NCBI RefSeq assembly: GCF_947495965.1
Contig: NZ_CANMBB010000009.1
Location: 1 to 64,000, forward strand
Direction of reading: 5' to 3'
Source: an uncultured Maribacter sp.
Lineage (GTDB): Bacteria; Bacteroidota; Bacteroidia; Flavobacteriales; Flavobacteriaceae
DNA: 64,000 bases
Shown here: positions 16,726-25,858 of the stretch, in pieces
Layout: each line of letters opens with the position of its first letter
Position numbering within the stretch: the first letter of the stretch is position 1
Notes under the pieces: generated by a model
Told to the model about the DNA's origin: nothing
What the model saw: the letters and a program-made list of their open reading frames with translations, nothing else
Database searches by the model: none
Position numbers and translations under genes: made by a program

Positions 16726-18075
16726 CTACAAAAACAATCTTTCTATTCTTCCTATTACTTTTGGCAAACAACATACTACTACCCTATCTCCTGCTTTAAT
16801 TTCAAAACCTCCTAAAGCAATAATACCCTTGCCGTCTCTAACAACACCACCTATGGTGGCCGATTTAGGAAAATCTAATTCTCTTATTATAGTTCCTGTA
16901 ACTTTAGAATCTGGCTTTACAACAAATTCCAAAATTTCTGCATTTAAATTGTTTAAACGCATCGTAGCAATTACTTCTCCTTTTCTAATATGACGGAAAA
17001 TATTATTCGCCGCCAATAATTTTTTATTAATAAGTGTATCTATACCTATAGAATGTGACAATTGGAAGTAATCCATATTTTCTACAAGCGCTATAGTCTT
17101 TTTTATCTTTTTAGATTTTGCTACTAAACAAGACATTATATTGGTTTCAGAATTACCTGTAACCGCTATAAAAGCATCCATAGATTCTAAACTTTCTTCC
17201 TGCAAAACTTCTACATTTCTACCATCGCCATTAATTATAAGAGCGTTTGGTAAATCGTCCGCTAAATCAAAAGCCTTTTCTTTATTTTTCTCTACCAGTT
17301 TTACATTAAACCTACTTGCGCATAAATCTCTGGCTGTCTTAAATCCTACTTTACTACCACCAAGAATCATTACATTCTTGATTTCTTCTTTTTTCTTTCC
17401 AGTCAACTTATACAATTCATCTACACCCTCACTAGTAGTAATAAAATAAACTTGATCGCCTTCTTTAAAAACCGTATCTCCTCTTGGTATTACAGTAAAT
17501 TGTGTTCCTAACCTTTTTAAAGCTATTGGCATAAAATGCAGTTCTGGAAATATCTTTGCCGCCTCTTTAACCATTTTACCAACAAATGGCGCAGTTTTTA
17601 ATAGGGAAACCCCTATCATTATTAGCTTCCCATCTTCAAACTCATAGGTATCATTAAAGGCAGATTTATTAAGAAGTAATTGTATTTCCTCTGCAGCTAA
17701 AGCTTCTGGAGAAATAAGTTCATCAATCCCTAATTCAGAAAACTTTAAAATGTCTTTATTTTTAATAAACTCAGTGTTAGAGATTCTCGCAATAGTTCTT
17801 TTACAACCTAATTGCTTTGCTAATACACACAAAGTTATGTTTGTTGTTTCTGAAGAGGTTACTCCAATTACTAAATCGGAGTCCTGCACCTGTGCATCTT
17901 GCAAAAGAGAAATAGAGGTTGCATCGCCTTTAATTACACGAATATCTAAATGACTATCCGCATACGCTAAGCTATCCTTTCGGGTATCTATTAATGTAAT
18001 ATCTTGGGATTCGTAGGAGAATAATTTTGCCAAATGAAACCCCACTTCACCAGCTCCCGCAATTATTATTTTCAT
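16726..18075 (-). CDS. trkA: Trk system potassium uptake regulatory subunit TrkA
   Basis: TrkA is the cytosolic nucleotide-binding ring that gates TrkH. The 449 residues form two RCK units. Each has a Rossmann NAD(H)-binding start (IIIAGAGEVGFHLAKL at 3-18 and VMILGGSKVGFKTARDL at about 235-251) and each is followed by a TrkA-C ligand-binding domain. This is the double-length form usual for partners of TrkH. It precedes trkH by 1 bp. A TAATTTTG element about 127 bp upstream, inside an inverted repeat, may be its promoter, which would leave a long leader. Confidence 0.94.
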   Translation of the reverse strand: MKIIIAGAGEVGFHLAKLFSYESQDITLIDTRKDSLAYADSHLDIRVIKGDATSISLLQDAQVQDSDLVIGVTSSETTNITLCVLAKQLGCKRTIARISNTEFIKNKDILKFSELGIDELISPEALAAEEIQLLLNKSAFNDTYEFEDGKLIMIGVSLLKTAPFVGKMVKEAAKIFPELHFMPIALKRLGTQFTVIPRGDTVFKEGDQVYFITTSEGVDELYKLTGKKKEEIKNVMILGGSKVGFKTARDLCASRFNVKLVEKNKEKAFDLADDLPNALIINGDGRNVEVLQEESLESMDAFIAVTGNSETNIMSCLVAKSKKIKKTIALVENMDYFQLSHSIGIDTLINKKLLAANNIFRHIRKGEVIATMRLNNLNAEILEFVVKPDSKVTGTIIRELDFPKSATIGGVVRDGKGIIALGGFEIKAGDRVVVCCLPKVIGRIERLFL

Positions 18076-18181
18076 TTAGTACTTATGTAGTTTAGCATAA
18101 TAAGAACATTTGTCTTTTCTAAACAATTAGAGAACAATACCTTAAATAGTATTTTTATTTCAAGAAGGTTCATTTTACTAC

Positions 18182-18208
18182 AATTTTGCAAAAATGCATT
18201 GCAAAATT
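18182..18208. promoter_or_regulatory. inverted repeat upstream of trkA
   Basis: Perfect 10-bp arms (AATTTTGCAA at 18182-18191, TTGCAAAATT at 18199-18208) have a 7-bp spacer. A minus-strand TAATTTTG -7-like element (18202-18209) overlaps the right arm, so a bound protein could control trkAH. A chance AT-rich dyad is possible. Confidence 0.35.
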
Positions 18209-18309
18209 ACATAATTTTATTGGTTGCTATACACTTTAACTCTTTAAAGAACATAAGATTACTTGCTTTTATTGTATAAATAAAGATGTACTTGCTTATT
18301 CCTAAATTG

Positions 18310-18317
18310 TATATTTG
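18310..18317 (+). promoter_or_regulatory. -7 promoter element of menG/ubiE
   Basis: TATATTTG lies 15 bp before the ATG at 18333. It overlaps the TTG that would begin a longer reading frame, which argues against that longer start. Confidence 0.65.
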
Positions 18318-18332
18318 CCAAAAATTGAAAAA

Positions 18333-19061
18333 ATGACCAAAAGGGTTACACCATACAAAGATTCAGACCTAGGAAAAAAAGAACAGGTTACTCAAATGTT
18401 TAATAACATCTCTAAAAACTATGATGGTTTAAACCGTGTAATTTCTTTTGGAATTGACATAAAATGGAGAAATAGAGTTGTTGCTATTTTAACCAAAAAC
18501 AAACCAAATTCTATTTTAGATATTGCAACTGGAACCGGTGATTTAGCAATAAACATGGTAAAGACTGGCGCTTCTAAGATAGTTGGATTAGATATTTCCC
18601 CTGGAATGTTAGAAGTTGGAAAAGATAAAATTAAAGACAAAAAACTAGCTAACACTATAGAAATGGTGGTTGGTGATAGCGAAAATCTACCTTTTAAGGA
18701 CAACTCTTTTGATGCTGTTACTGTTGCTTTTGGAGTTCGTAATTTTGAAACTCTAGAAAAAGGGTTAGCTGAAATTTTTAGAGTATTAAAACCTAATGGT
18801 TCTTTTGTTGTATTAGAGACTTCAGTTCCCACAAAAACCCCATACAAACAAGGCTACAGTTTTTACACAAAAAGAATATTACCACTTATTGGAAGAATCT
18901 TTTCTAAAGACCGTTCTGCTTACGCTTATTTAAGTGAATCTGCCTCTGTTTTTCCTCATGGAGAAAACTTCAACAATATTTTACGCAAAATTGGGTTTAT
19001 AGATGTAGTTAATAAACCTCAAACTTTTGGTGTTGCAACAATATATGTTGCCACCAAATAG
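18333..19061 (+). CDS. menG/ubiE: demethylmenaquinone/ubiquinone C-methyltransferase
   Basis: This SAM-dependent enzyme makes the final ring methylation of menaquinone, the quinone expected in Bacteroidota. The product is 242 residues from the [20 protein letters not shown] (near 28-45) is the family signature, followed by SAM motif [12 protein letters not shown] and [27 protein letters not shown] contains the second UbiE signature. A frame from TTG at 18315 is longer, but that codon sits in the -7 element, so I take the ATG. porT follows 20 bp later and is probably co-transcribed. Confidence 0.94.
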   Translation: MTKRVTPYKDSDLGKKEQVTQMFNNISKNYDGLNRVISFGIDIKWRNRVVAILTKNKPNSILDIATGTGDLAINMVKTGASKIVGLDISPGMLEVGKDKIKDKKLANTIEMVVGDSENLPFKDNSFDAVTVAFGVRNFETLEKGLAEIFRVLKPNGSFVVLETSVPTKTPYKQGYSFYTKRILPLIGRIFSKDRSAYAYLSESASVFPHGENFNNILRKIGFIDVVNKPQTFGVATIYVATK

Positions 19062-19081
19062 CCAAAAAGGGCAGTAAAATT

Positions 19082-19837
19082 ATGGCAGTAAAAGTATTTT
19101 ATACTACATTAAAAAATAAATTCTCCTTAAATACAAAAAGAAAGACGTTGTTCTTTTCTTTGCTTTTGGGGTTGCTTTTTATTTCTAATAATTTATCGGC
19201 TCAATTTAATGAGAAACCTGTTCTTAATTTAGAAACAGAAGATGAACCATTATTAAATTGGGGCTATTATTTAGGTCTTAATCAATATGATTTTAAGTTT
19301 AGCTATATAAACAATGCCCCAGATATTCTTGTAGAAAAAAGCATTGGCTTTAATGTTGGATTAATTGGAGAGCTACGCCTAAACAACCATTTAGACCTTA
19401 GATTTGAACCTGGGCTATCCTACACCTCTAGAAACCTTGGATTTACTGGTTTTACTGAAGAAAGAGATGCAATAAGAGAAGTAAAATCTACCTATATTAA
19501 TTTTCCATTGTTACTAAAAGCTAGTACCAAAAGACTTGGAAACTGGAAACCATATTTGGTTGGTGGTGTTTCTACTTCCATGAATTTAGGAAGTAACGAA
19601 ACTAGTTTAGACGATAACTCTGCCGGTACCTTTAGAATGAAAAAATCGGTATACAACTATGAAATTGGTTTTGGTATAGATTTTTATTTAGAATATTTTA
19701 AATTCTCCCCATCTATACGCGGTGTTTTTGCTTTAACAGATGAACTAGTTAAAGATATAGACCCTAATAGTCCTTGGACTGGGAATATTGACATGATGCA
19801 AACTAGAGGGCTTTTTATAAACTTTACTTTTGAATAG
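19082..19837 (+). CDS. porT: type IX secretion protein PorT/SprT, outer-membrane beta-barrel
   Basis: PorT (SprT in Flavobacterium) is required for the type IX secretion system and is predicted to be a small outer-membrane barrel. The 251-residue protein has an extended signal peptide (hydrophobic 22-38, ending NNLSAQ). After it comes alternating beta-barrel sequence with the conserved LLNWGYYLGLNQYDFKF, LDLRFEPGLSYTSRNLGF and FEYFKFSPSIRGVFALTDE-like segments, ending in an aromatic residue close to the C-terminus (NFTFE). Linkage to ubiE is the arrangement I recall from other flavobacteria. A hairpin overlaps the stop codon and is shared with the convergent methyltransferase gene. Confidence 0.85.
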   Translation: MAVKVFYTTLKNKFSLNTKRKTLFFSLLLGLLFISNNLSAQFNEKPVLNLETEDEPLLNWGYYLGLNQYDFKFSYINNAPDILVEKSIGFNVGLIGELRLNNHLDLRFEPGLSYTSRNLGFTGFTEERDAIREVKSTYINFPLLLKASTKRLGNWKPYLVGGVSTSMNLGSNETSLDDNSAGTFRMKKSVYNYEIGFGIDFYLEYFKFSPSIRGVFALTDELVKDIDPNSPWTGNIDMMQTRGLFINFTFE

Positions 19838-19855
19838 TTTCTTTTAAAAACTATT
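19833..19855. terminator. hairpin overlapping the porT and methyltransferase 3' ends
   Basis: An 8-bp stem (AATAGTTT at 19833-19840 with AAACTATT at 19848-19855) spans both stop codons, with only 6 bp between the two convergent genes. It is a modest terminator candidate for both. Confidence 0.5.
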
Positions 19856-20572
19856 TCTTCGTATTTCATTTAATAAAATAGAGGTTGCAGTTGCTACATT
19901 TAAACTTTCGGTGGTAGATGTACCAAACTGCGGAATTGCAATTTTATTAGTACAAAGATTCTCTATATTTTTAGATATGCCGTTAGCTTCATTACCCATT
20001 ACCAAAACACCTTTCTTAGGCAAAGCTTGGGTGTAAACCACCTCTCCACTCATAAAAGTTCCATAAATAGGCATATTACACTCTCTCAAAAAAGAAGCAA
20101 TATCCATATAGGTAATATTCACTCTTGTAATAGACCCCATTGTAGCTTGCAAAACTTTAGGATTATAACAATCTACCGTAGTAGCAGAACAAATTAAGTT
20201 TTTTATCCCAAACCAATCGCATAACCTAATTATTGTACCCAAATTTCCTGGATCACGAACATCATCTAAAACAACTACCCAATCTTCCTCCTCAATTTTT
20301 AAAGATTCTGGAATGTAAAAAACTCCTAAAACAGAACTAGGGTTTTTTAAAGAGCTCATTTGACGTAACTCTTTAACACTTATTAAATCGCATATTTCCC
20401 CAATTTCTTTTTTATAACTTTCATCTACACTAAACACTTTATAAGCCCCTATTTTAGAAGCCAATAACTCGTTCACCGTTTTTTTTCCTTCTACAACAAA
20501 CATTTTATGCTCAATTCGGCATTTTTTTTGCTGTAGACTTCTTATAAGTTTTATTTGGCTTTTAACAACCAT
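19844..20572 (-). CDS. TrmH/SpoU-family RNA 2'-O-methyltransferase
   Basis: This 242-residue SPOUT methyltransferase has an N-terminal substrate-binding domain (about 1-85). The C-terminal knotted SAM domain shows the three motifs: LDDVRDPGNLGTIIR, VLVMGNEANGIS and IPQFGTSTTESLNVATA. RlmB-like 23S rRNA or TrmH-like tRNA 2'-O-ribose methylation is expected. The exact RNA target cannot be told from sequence. It is convergent with porT and divergent from the TamL-like gene, with only 24 bp between the two start codons. Confidence 0.87.
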   Translation of the reverse strand: MVVKSQIKLIRSLQQKKCRIEHKMFVVEGKKTVNELLASKIGAYKVFSVDESYKKEIGEICDLISVKELRQMSSLKNPSSVLGVFYIPESLKIEEEDWVVVLDDVRDPGNLGTIIRLCDWFGIKNLICSATTVDCYNPKVLQATMGSITRVNITYMDIASFLRECNMPIYGTFMSGEVVYTQALPKKGVLVMGNEANGISKNIENLCTNKIAIPQFGTSTTESLNVATATSILLNEIRRNSF

Positions 20573-20582
20573 ACAAATAATG

Positions 20583-20590
20583 TATTTTTG
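20583..20590 (+). promoter_or_regulatory. -7 promoter element of the TamL-like gene
   Basis: TATTTTTG lies 6 bp before the ATG at 20597, which would give an almost leaderless mRNA. Such a short distance lowers confidence. Confidence 0.4.
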
Positions 20591-20596
20591 ATTTCT

Positions 20597-23176
20597 ATGA
20601 GGATTTTGTGGCGCTTTAAAAAAAACATTGCTAAAATAAGCTTATTATTTTTTGCTATAGCAATTACTTCCTGCAATGCATTAAAAAGAGTTGGAGACAA
20701 TGATTTGCTGCTTACAAAAAACAATGTTTACGCAAATAATCAAAAAATAAATGATGAAGATGTAGAAAGTCTTATTGTTCAAAAAAAGAACAGCACCATA
20801 TTGGGCTACCCTCTACGTCTAAACCTATACAATCTGGCAAAAAAAAACCCAGATTCCTCTTTTCAAAGTTGGTTATATAAAAAAGAAAAAAGAGAACAAA
20901 GACTGGTTAAACTATTATCCCAAAAACAAGTTAACAGACTTGGAGAATCCTTTATAGTAAAAGGAATGAGTGTTTGGTTAAAAAATATTGGAGAAGCACC
21001 TTCTATAATTGACACTTCTAAAACAACAAAAACATTAGAAAGACTAAGCGCTTACTATGACACCAAAGGCTATTTTAACAACAACACTACTTTTGAAATA
21101 GATTCTAGCAAAAGAAAAAAAAGAGCTGCTATTAATTATAAAGTAGCTTTAGGAAAGCCTTTCAAATTAGATTCCGTTTCCAAAAAAATTTCTTCTACAG
21201 TAATAGATTCTATTTACTTAGCACATAAATCAAATTCTTTTGTCAAATCTGGTCAACAGTTTAATTTAAATAACTTTAATAACGAAAGGGAAAGACTAAC
21301 CTATATTTTTAGAAATAATGGTATTTACAATTTTCAAGAAAGTTCTATTAGTTATGATATAGCCACCGATACTACCAAAACTGCTAATGACCAATTAATG
21401 AATGTAAAATTAGTTATTGCTGGTCTTAAAGTAAGAGGAGACAGTGCCATAACTACATCTAATTATAAAATTTCAAAATTTAAAAAAGTTAATATTTATA
21501 CAGATTATTTATATGATGGTGAAGAAAACAACCAACAATCTATAGAATATAACAATTATACTATCTATTATAAAGACAAATTAAGATACAAACCCAAAAC
21601 CCTTGTTAATGCTATTTTCTTTAAAAAAGATAGTATTTATAGAGACATAGACAAAATACGAACGTACAGACAAATTACTAGTTTAAATGTTTTTAAGTAC
21701 CCAAGTATAAATTTTGACCAAGAAAATAACACCCTAGATGCTAATATATACTTAGCTAGTAGGTCTAAGTACGCTTTAGAAACAAACTTAGAAATAACAA
21801 GGTCTAATATAAGAAGATTAGGTGTTGGGTTTGGAAGCTCCTTATTAATGCGTAATATCTTTAATGGGGCAGAAACACTTAGCCTATCTGCTAAAGGAAC
21901 CTTTGGGTTATTAAGTAACTCTACTCTTTTAGATAATTTTTTCTCTGAAATAGGCGGCGATATTAATCTTAATTTCCCTAGAATTTGGCTTCCGTTTATT
22001 AATACGGATAAAATAATCCCCAATTACTTTTTACCACAAACAAGAGCAACAATAGGAACAAGTTTTCAAAAAAATATAGGTTTAGACAAACAAACATTTA
22101 ATACCATTCTAGGGTACAATTGGACTCCGTCAGATTTTAAACAAAATACTGTGGAACTTCTAAACATACAATATGTAAACAACAAGAATACAAATCGCTT
22201 TTTTGAAGTTTACCAAAGCTCCTATGACAACCTTGATAATATAGCTGACAATTACGAAACACTACCTGAACTAAGTAATTTTTTTAGAACTGAAGAAGGA
22301 AGCACTAATGCTACGCTAACAATACCTGAAGGTACTAATGGTTTCATAAATGCGGTCCTAAATAATGAAATTGCCACTACTACCGAAGATAAAGACGATG
22401 TTAGAAGTATTAAAGAAAGACAAGAAAGGTTAACTGAAAATAATTTAATATTTGCGAGTAATTATACATTCTCTAAAAACAATAAAAAAGGAATTACAGA
22501 TAATAATTATTATCAATTTAGATTTAAACTAGAAAGTGCTGGTAATTTTTTATCTGGACTATCCTATCTTACCCCATTTAAAGAAAATGATAATAAACAA
22601 CTTCTTGTTTTTAACGTACCCTACTCTCAATATATTAAAACCGAATTAGATTATATTAAGTATTGGGATCTAAACCAATCTAACGTATTAGCTTTTAGAA
22701 GCTTTACAGGAATTGCAATACCCTACGGAAACTCAGACAACATCCCTTTTGTACGCAGTTATTTTGCTGGTGGTTCCAATGACAATAGAGCTTGGTTCCC
22801 ATACTCCTTGGGCCCAGGAAAAACAGATGCAATTAATGATTTTAACGAGGCTAACTTTAAAATTGCTTTAAATCTTGAATACAGATTCCCTGTATTAGGA
22901 AATTTTAACGGAGCAATTTTTGCCGACGCTGGAAACATTTGGAATGTTTTTGATAATGTAGAAGACCCCAATGCCACGTTTAATGGTATAGAATCTTTAA
23001 AAGATATTGCTTTAGGAACTGGTTTTGGAGTACGGTATGACGCTACTTATTTTATTTTTAGAGTAGACCTAGGGTTTAAAACCTATAACCCAGCCGAAAT
23101 ATCTTCAAAAAGATGGTTCAGAGACTATAATTTTGGCAATTCTGTACTTCAAATTGGTATTAATTACCCATTTTAA
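20597..23176 (+). CDS. lipidated Omp85/BamA-superfamily outer-membrane protein (TamL type)
   Basis: This 859-residue protein begins with a basic n-region and a hydrophobic stretch, then a lipobox (ITSC, Cys at about 26) followed by NALKRVGDNDLLLTKN. Periplasmic POTRA-like sequence occupies about 40-380. The Omp85 barrel follows, ending in FGNSVLQIGINYPF with the terminal Phe used for barrel assembly. Barrel markers include VRSYFAGGSNDNRAW (the VRGY/F motif of loop 6) and LEYRFPVLGNFNGAIFADAGNIW. Lipidated TamA-like proteins (TamL) are known in Bacteroidota and are thought to help assemble outer-membrane or envelope components. The true BamA is not lipidated. I reject the longer TTG start at 20555 because it lies upstream of the -7 element. 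Confidence 0.82.
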   Translation: MRILWRFKKNIAKISLLFFAIAITSCNALKRVGDNDLLLTKNNVYANNQKINDEDVESLIVQKKNSTILGYPLRLNLYNLAKKNPDSSFQSWLYKKEKREQRLVKLLSQKQVNRLGESFIVKGMSVWLKNIGEAPSIIDTSKTTKTLERLSAYYDTKGYFNNNTTFEIDSSKRKKRAAINYKVALGKPFKLDSVSKKISSTVIDSIYLAHKSNSFVKSGQQFNLNNFNNERERLTYIFRNNGIYNFQESSISYDIATDTTKTANDQLMNVKLVIAGLKVRGDSAITTSNYKISKFKKVNIYTDYLYDGEENNQQSIEYNNYTIYYKDKLRYKPKTLVNAIFFKKDSIYRDIDKIRTYRQITSLNVFKYPSINFDQENNTLDANIYLASRSKYALETNLEITRSNIRRLGVGFGSSLLMRNIFNGAETLSLSAKGTFGLLSNSTLLDNFFSEIGGDINLNFPRIWLPFINTDKIIPNYFLPQTRATIGTSFQKNIGLDKQTFNTILGYNWTPSDFKQNTVELLNIQYVNNKNTNRFFEVYQSSYDNLDNIADNYETLPELSNFFRTEEGSTNATLTIPEGTNGFINAVLNNEIATTTEDKDDVRSIKERQERLTENNLIFASNYTFSKNNKKGITDNNYYQFRFKLESAGNFLSGLSYLTPFKENDNKQLLVFNVPYSQYIKTELDYIKYWDLNQSNVLAFRSFTGIAIPYGNSDNIPFVRSYFAGGSNDNRAWFPYSLGPGKTDAINDFNEANFKIALNLEYRFPVLGNFNGAIFADAGNIWNVFDNVEDPNATFNGIESLKDIALGTGFGVRYDATYFIFRVDLGFKTYNPAEISSKRWFRDYNFGNSVLQIGINYPF

Positions 23177-23283
23177 ACTCTTATTTGTTTTATTATTAAC
23201 AAACGCAAACGTTATAGACTATCTATATACAGTAAACTCCTTGTTTACAATCAAAAAGACAACTACCAATGAATAATTTTTAA

Positions 23284-23291
23284 TACTTTTG
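23284..23291 (+). promoter_or_regulatory. -7 promoter element of fbaA
   Basis: TACTTTTG lies 37 bp upstream of the fbaA ATG and fits TAnnTTTG. Confidence 0.6.
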
Positions 23292-23327
23292 TCACTCAAT
23301 TTTTTTTAAACTTTTAACAAATAAAAA

Positions 23328-24395
23328 ATGGCTCACAACATAAAACCAGGAGTTGCTACTGGAGATCAAGTTCAAGAAATTTTTAATTACGCAAAAGAAA
23401 AAGGATTTGCTTTACCAGCAGTAAACGTTATTGGATCAGACACTATTAACGGTGTATTAGAAACTGCAGCAAGTTTAAATGCTCCAGTAATTATTCAATT
23501 CTCCAATGGAGGAGCTCAATTTAATGCCGGTAAAGGTCTTTCTAACGAAGGTCAAAACGCTGCTATACAAGGAGCTATTGCAGGAGCAAAACATGTTCAC
23601 CAGTTAGCTGAAGCTTATGGAGCAACAGTTATTTTACATACAGATCACTGTGCTAAAAAATTATTACCATGGATAGATGGTCTTTTAGAAGCTAGTGAAA
23701 AGCATTATGCAGAAACTGGAAAATCTCTTTTTAGTTCTCATATGATAGATCTTTCTGAAGAACCTTTAGAAGAAAATATAGAAATATGTAAAGGATATCT
23801 TGAGCGCATGAGCAAAATGGATATGACTTTAGAAATAGAATTAGGAATTACAGGTGGCGAAGAAGATGGTGTAGACAATTCTGATGTAGATGATTCTAAA
23901 TTATATACACAACCAGAAGAAGTTGCTTATGCTTATGAGGAACTTTCTAAAGTAAGCCCTAGATTTACAATTGCTGCTGCATTTGGTAATGTTCATGGTG
24001 TTTATAAGCCTGGAAATGTAAAATTAACTCCAAAAATTCTTTTAAACTCTCAAGAATATATTTCTAAAAAATACAATGTAGAGCATAATCACATAGATTT
24101 TGTTTTCCATGGTGGATCAGGATCAACTGTTGAAGAAATTCGTGAAGGTATTAGCTACGGAGTAATAAAAATGAATATAGATACCGATTTACAATATGCT
24201 TTCTTAGCAGGCGTAAGAGACTATATACAAGACAATAAAGACTACCTACAAGGGCAAATTGGAAACCCAAAAGGATCCGATGAACCTAACAAAAAATTCT
24301 ATGACCCAAGAGTTTGGTTACGTGAAGGAGAAAAATCTTTTGTAGAAAGATTGAAAAAAGCCTTTGAAGATTTAAACAATGTTAATACATTGTAG
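23328..24395 (+). CDS. fbaA: class II fructose-bisphosphate aldolase
   Basis: This zinc-dependent aldolase splits fructose 1,6-bisphosphate into dihydroxyacetone phosphate and glyceraldehyde 3-phosphate in glycolysis and runs in reverse in gluconeogenesis. At 355 residues it is close to the class IIA E. coli enzyme. Zinc and catalytic residues are visible in HTDHC (His104, Asp106, His107), in GNVHGVYKPG and in FHGGSGS. The NMDTD-like phosphate-binding segment reads KMNIDTDLQYAF. It has its own promoter. accD follows 36 bp later without an obvious terminator, so read-through is possible. Confidence 0.96.
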   Translation: MAHNIKPGVATGDQVQEIFNYAKEKGFALPAVNVIGSDTINGVLETAASLNAPVIIQFSNGGAQFNAGKGLSNEGQNAAIQGAIAGAKHVHQLAEAYGATVILHTDHCAKKLLPWIDGLLEASEKHYAETGKSLFSSHMIDLSEEPLEENIEICKGYLERMSKMDMTLEIELGITGGEEDGVDNSDVDDSKLYTQPEEVAYAYEELSKVSPRFTIAAAFGNVHGVYKPGNVKLTPKILLNSQEYISKKYNVEHNHIDFVFHGGSGSTVEEIREGISYGVIKMNIDTDLQYAFLAGVRDYIQDNKDYLQGQIGNPKGSDEPNKKFYDPRVWLREGEKSFVERLKKAFEDLNNVNTL

Positions 24396-24431
24396 CCCCA
24401 AAGTAAATCTAACAACACCTAATTTGAAAAT

Positions 24432-25295
24432 ATGACGGCTTGGTTTAAAAGAACAGAAAAAGGAATACAGACCTCTACAGAAGAAAAGAAAGACACCCCT
24501 AAAGGATTGTGGTATAAATCCCCAACAGGTAAAATTGTAGAGTCTGATGAGTTAGCCAAAAACTTTTACGTGAGTCCAGAAGATGACTACCACGTAAGAA
24601 TTGGCAGCAAAGAGTACTTTGAAATTCTTTTTGATGAAAACGTATTTGAAGAACTTGATAGTAAGCTTACCTCTAAAGACCCTTTAAAGTTTGAGGACAC
24701 CAAAAAATATGTGGATCGCTTAAAAGATGCTCAAAAGAAAACCGGATTAAAAGATGCTGTCCGTACAGCCGTAGGTCTTTCTTCTGGTAAAAAACTTGTA
24801 ATCTGCTGCATGGATTTTGGTTTTATTGGCGGCTCTATGGGTAGTGTTGTAGGAGAAAAAATAGCAAGAGGTATAGATTATTCTATAAAAAATAATATAC
24901 CATTTTTAATGATATCAAAATCTGGAGGTGCTCGTATGATGGAAGCTGCTCTTTCTTTAATGCAATTAGCAAAAACATCTGCTAAACTAGCACAATTGGC
25001 AGAAGCAGGCATACCGTACATTTCTTTATGTACAGATCCAACTACTGGTGGTACCACAGCTTCTTATGCAATGCTTGGAGATATTAATATTTCTGAACCT
25101 GGTGCATTAATTGGCTTTGCAGGTCCTAGAATTGTAAAAGATTTTACAGGAAAAGACCTTCCAGAAGGTTTTCAAACCTCAGAATTTTTATTGGAACATG
25201 GCTTTTTAGATTTTATTTCGCATAGAAAAGATTTAAAAAAGAACATAAACCTATATATAGATTTAATTCAGAATAATAAAGTAAGACTTAATTAG
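24432..25295 (+). CDS. accD: acetyl-CoA carboxylase carboxyltransferase subunit beta, without zinc ligands
   Basis: AccD pairs with AccA to transfer CO2 from biotin to acetyl-CoA, making malonyl-CoA for fatty-acid synthesis. The 287-residue protein has the crotonase-like carboxyltransferase core with [43 protein letters not shown] and GFAGPRIV. The N-terminal zinc ribbon of E. coli AccD has two CxxC pairs. In the aligned places here I read KSPTG (29-33) and VSPED (47-51), and the first 60 residues contain no cysteine. The fold segment is kept, but the metal site is gone. As far as I recall other flavobacteria share this. A perfect 16-bp terminator follows. Confidence 0.94.
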   Translation: MTAWFKRTEKGIQTSTEEKKDTPKGLWYKSPTGKIVESDELAKNFYVSPEDDYHVRIGSKEYFEILFDENVFEELDSKLTSKDPLKFEDTKKYVDRLKDAQKKTGLKDAVRTAVGLSSGKKLVICCMDFGFIGGSMGSVVGEKIARGIDYSIKNNIPFLMISKSGGARMMEAALSLMQLAKTSAKLAQLAEAGIPYISLCTDPTTGGTTASYAMLGDINISEPGALIGFAGPRIVKDFTGKDLPEGFQTSEFLLEHGFLDFISHRKDLKKNINLYIDLIQNNKVRLN

Positions 25296-25316
25296 ATCAA
25301 CTAAGCATTACAAGTA

Positions 25317-25352
25317 AAAGTGCTACACAAGTTTACACTTGTGTAGCACTTT
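25317..25352 (+). terminator. terminator after accD
   Basis: A perfect 16-bp stem (25317-25332 with 25337-25352) has a TTAC loop and then a T-run. Confidence 0.93.
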
Positions 25353-25387
25353 TTTTATACTTAGTGTAATTTTAATTTAAAAAAAGT

Positions 25388-25395
25388 TATATTTG
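25388..25395 (+). promoter_or_regulatory. -7 promoter element of rpsO
   Basis: TATATTTG lies 54 bp before the rpsO ATG, leaving a leader long enough for S15 autoregulation, although no S15-site structure was recognised. Confidence 0.6.
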
Positions 25396-25449
25396 CGCCC
25401 AGATTGAAAATCAATCTTGTACATAAAAATCATTTAAAATAATATTGGA

Positions 25450-25719
25450 ATGTATTTAACAAAAGAAATAAAAGCCGAAATTTTTGCAAAACACGGCGGA
25501 AAAGCAGAGAACACAGGTTCTACTGAAGGTCAAATAGCGTTGTTCACACACCGTATAAACCACCTAACAGGACACCTTAAAAAAAATCATAAAGATTTTA
25601 ACACAGAGCGTTCTCTTGTAAAATTAGTTGGTAAAAGAAGAAGTCTTTTAGATTATTTAAAGAAAAAAGATATTGTAAAATATCGTGAACTAATTGTAGA
25701 ATTAGGTATTAGAAAATAA
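25450..25719 (+). CDS. rpsO: 30S ribosomal protein S15
   Basis: S15 is a primary 16S rRNA-binding protein that nucleates the platform of the small subunit. The 89-residue sequence has the family pattern TGSTEGQIALFTHRINHLTGHLK and SLVKLVGKRRSLLDYLKKKD, at full normal length. It lies upstream of pnp, the classic rpsO-pnp order. Here a strong hairpin terminator stands between them, so most transcripts should end before pnp. Confidence 0.97.
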   Translation: MYLTKEIKAEIFAKHGGKAENTGSTEGQIALFTHRINHLTGHLKKNHKDFNTERSLVKLVGKRRSLLDYLKKKDIVKYRELIVELGIRK

Positions 25720-25723
25720 TTTT

Positions 25724-25751
25724 AAAAGGGGAAGCATTGCTTCCCCTTTTT
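25724..25751 (+). terminator. terminator between rpsO and pnp
   Basis: A 13-bp stem (25724-25736 with 25738-25750) is GC-rich at its core (GGGGAAGCA) and is followed by T residues. Confidence 0.88.
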
Positions 25752-25858
25752 AATATACTCTACTGTTCAAGAGGTAAAACCTAAAATATCATAGGAAGAA
25801 CAAACACAAAAAGCTACGTATAGTTTTTCATTGGTCCACACAACAACACAACACACAA

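Noticed and set aside
18315-18332. TTG start for menG/ubiE
   Set aside because: It lies within the TATATTTG -7 element, and the extra residues are not part of the family.
20555-20596. TTG start for the TamL-like gene
   Set aside because: It lies upstream of the -7 element and would bury the lipoprotein signal peptide.
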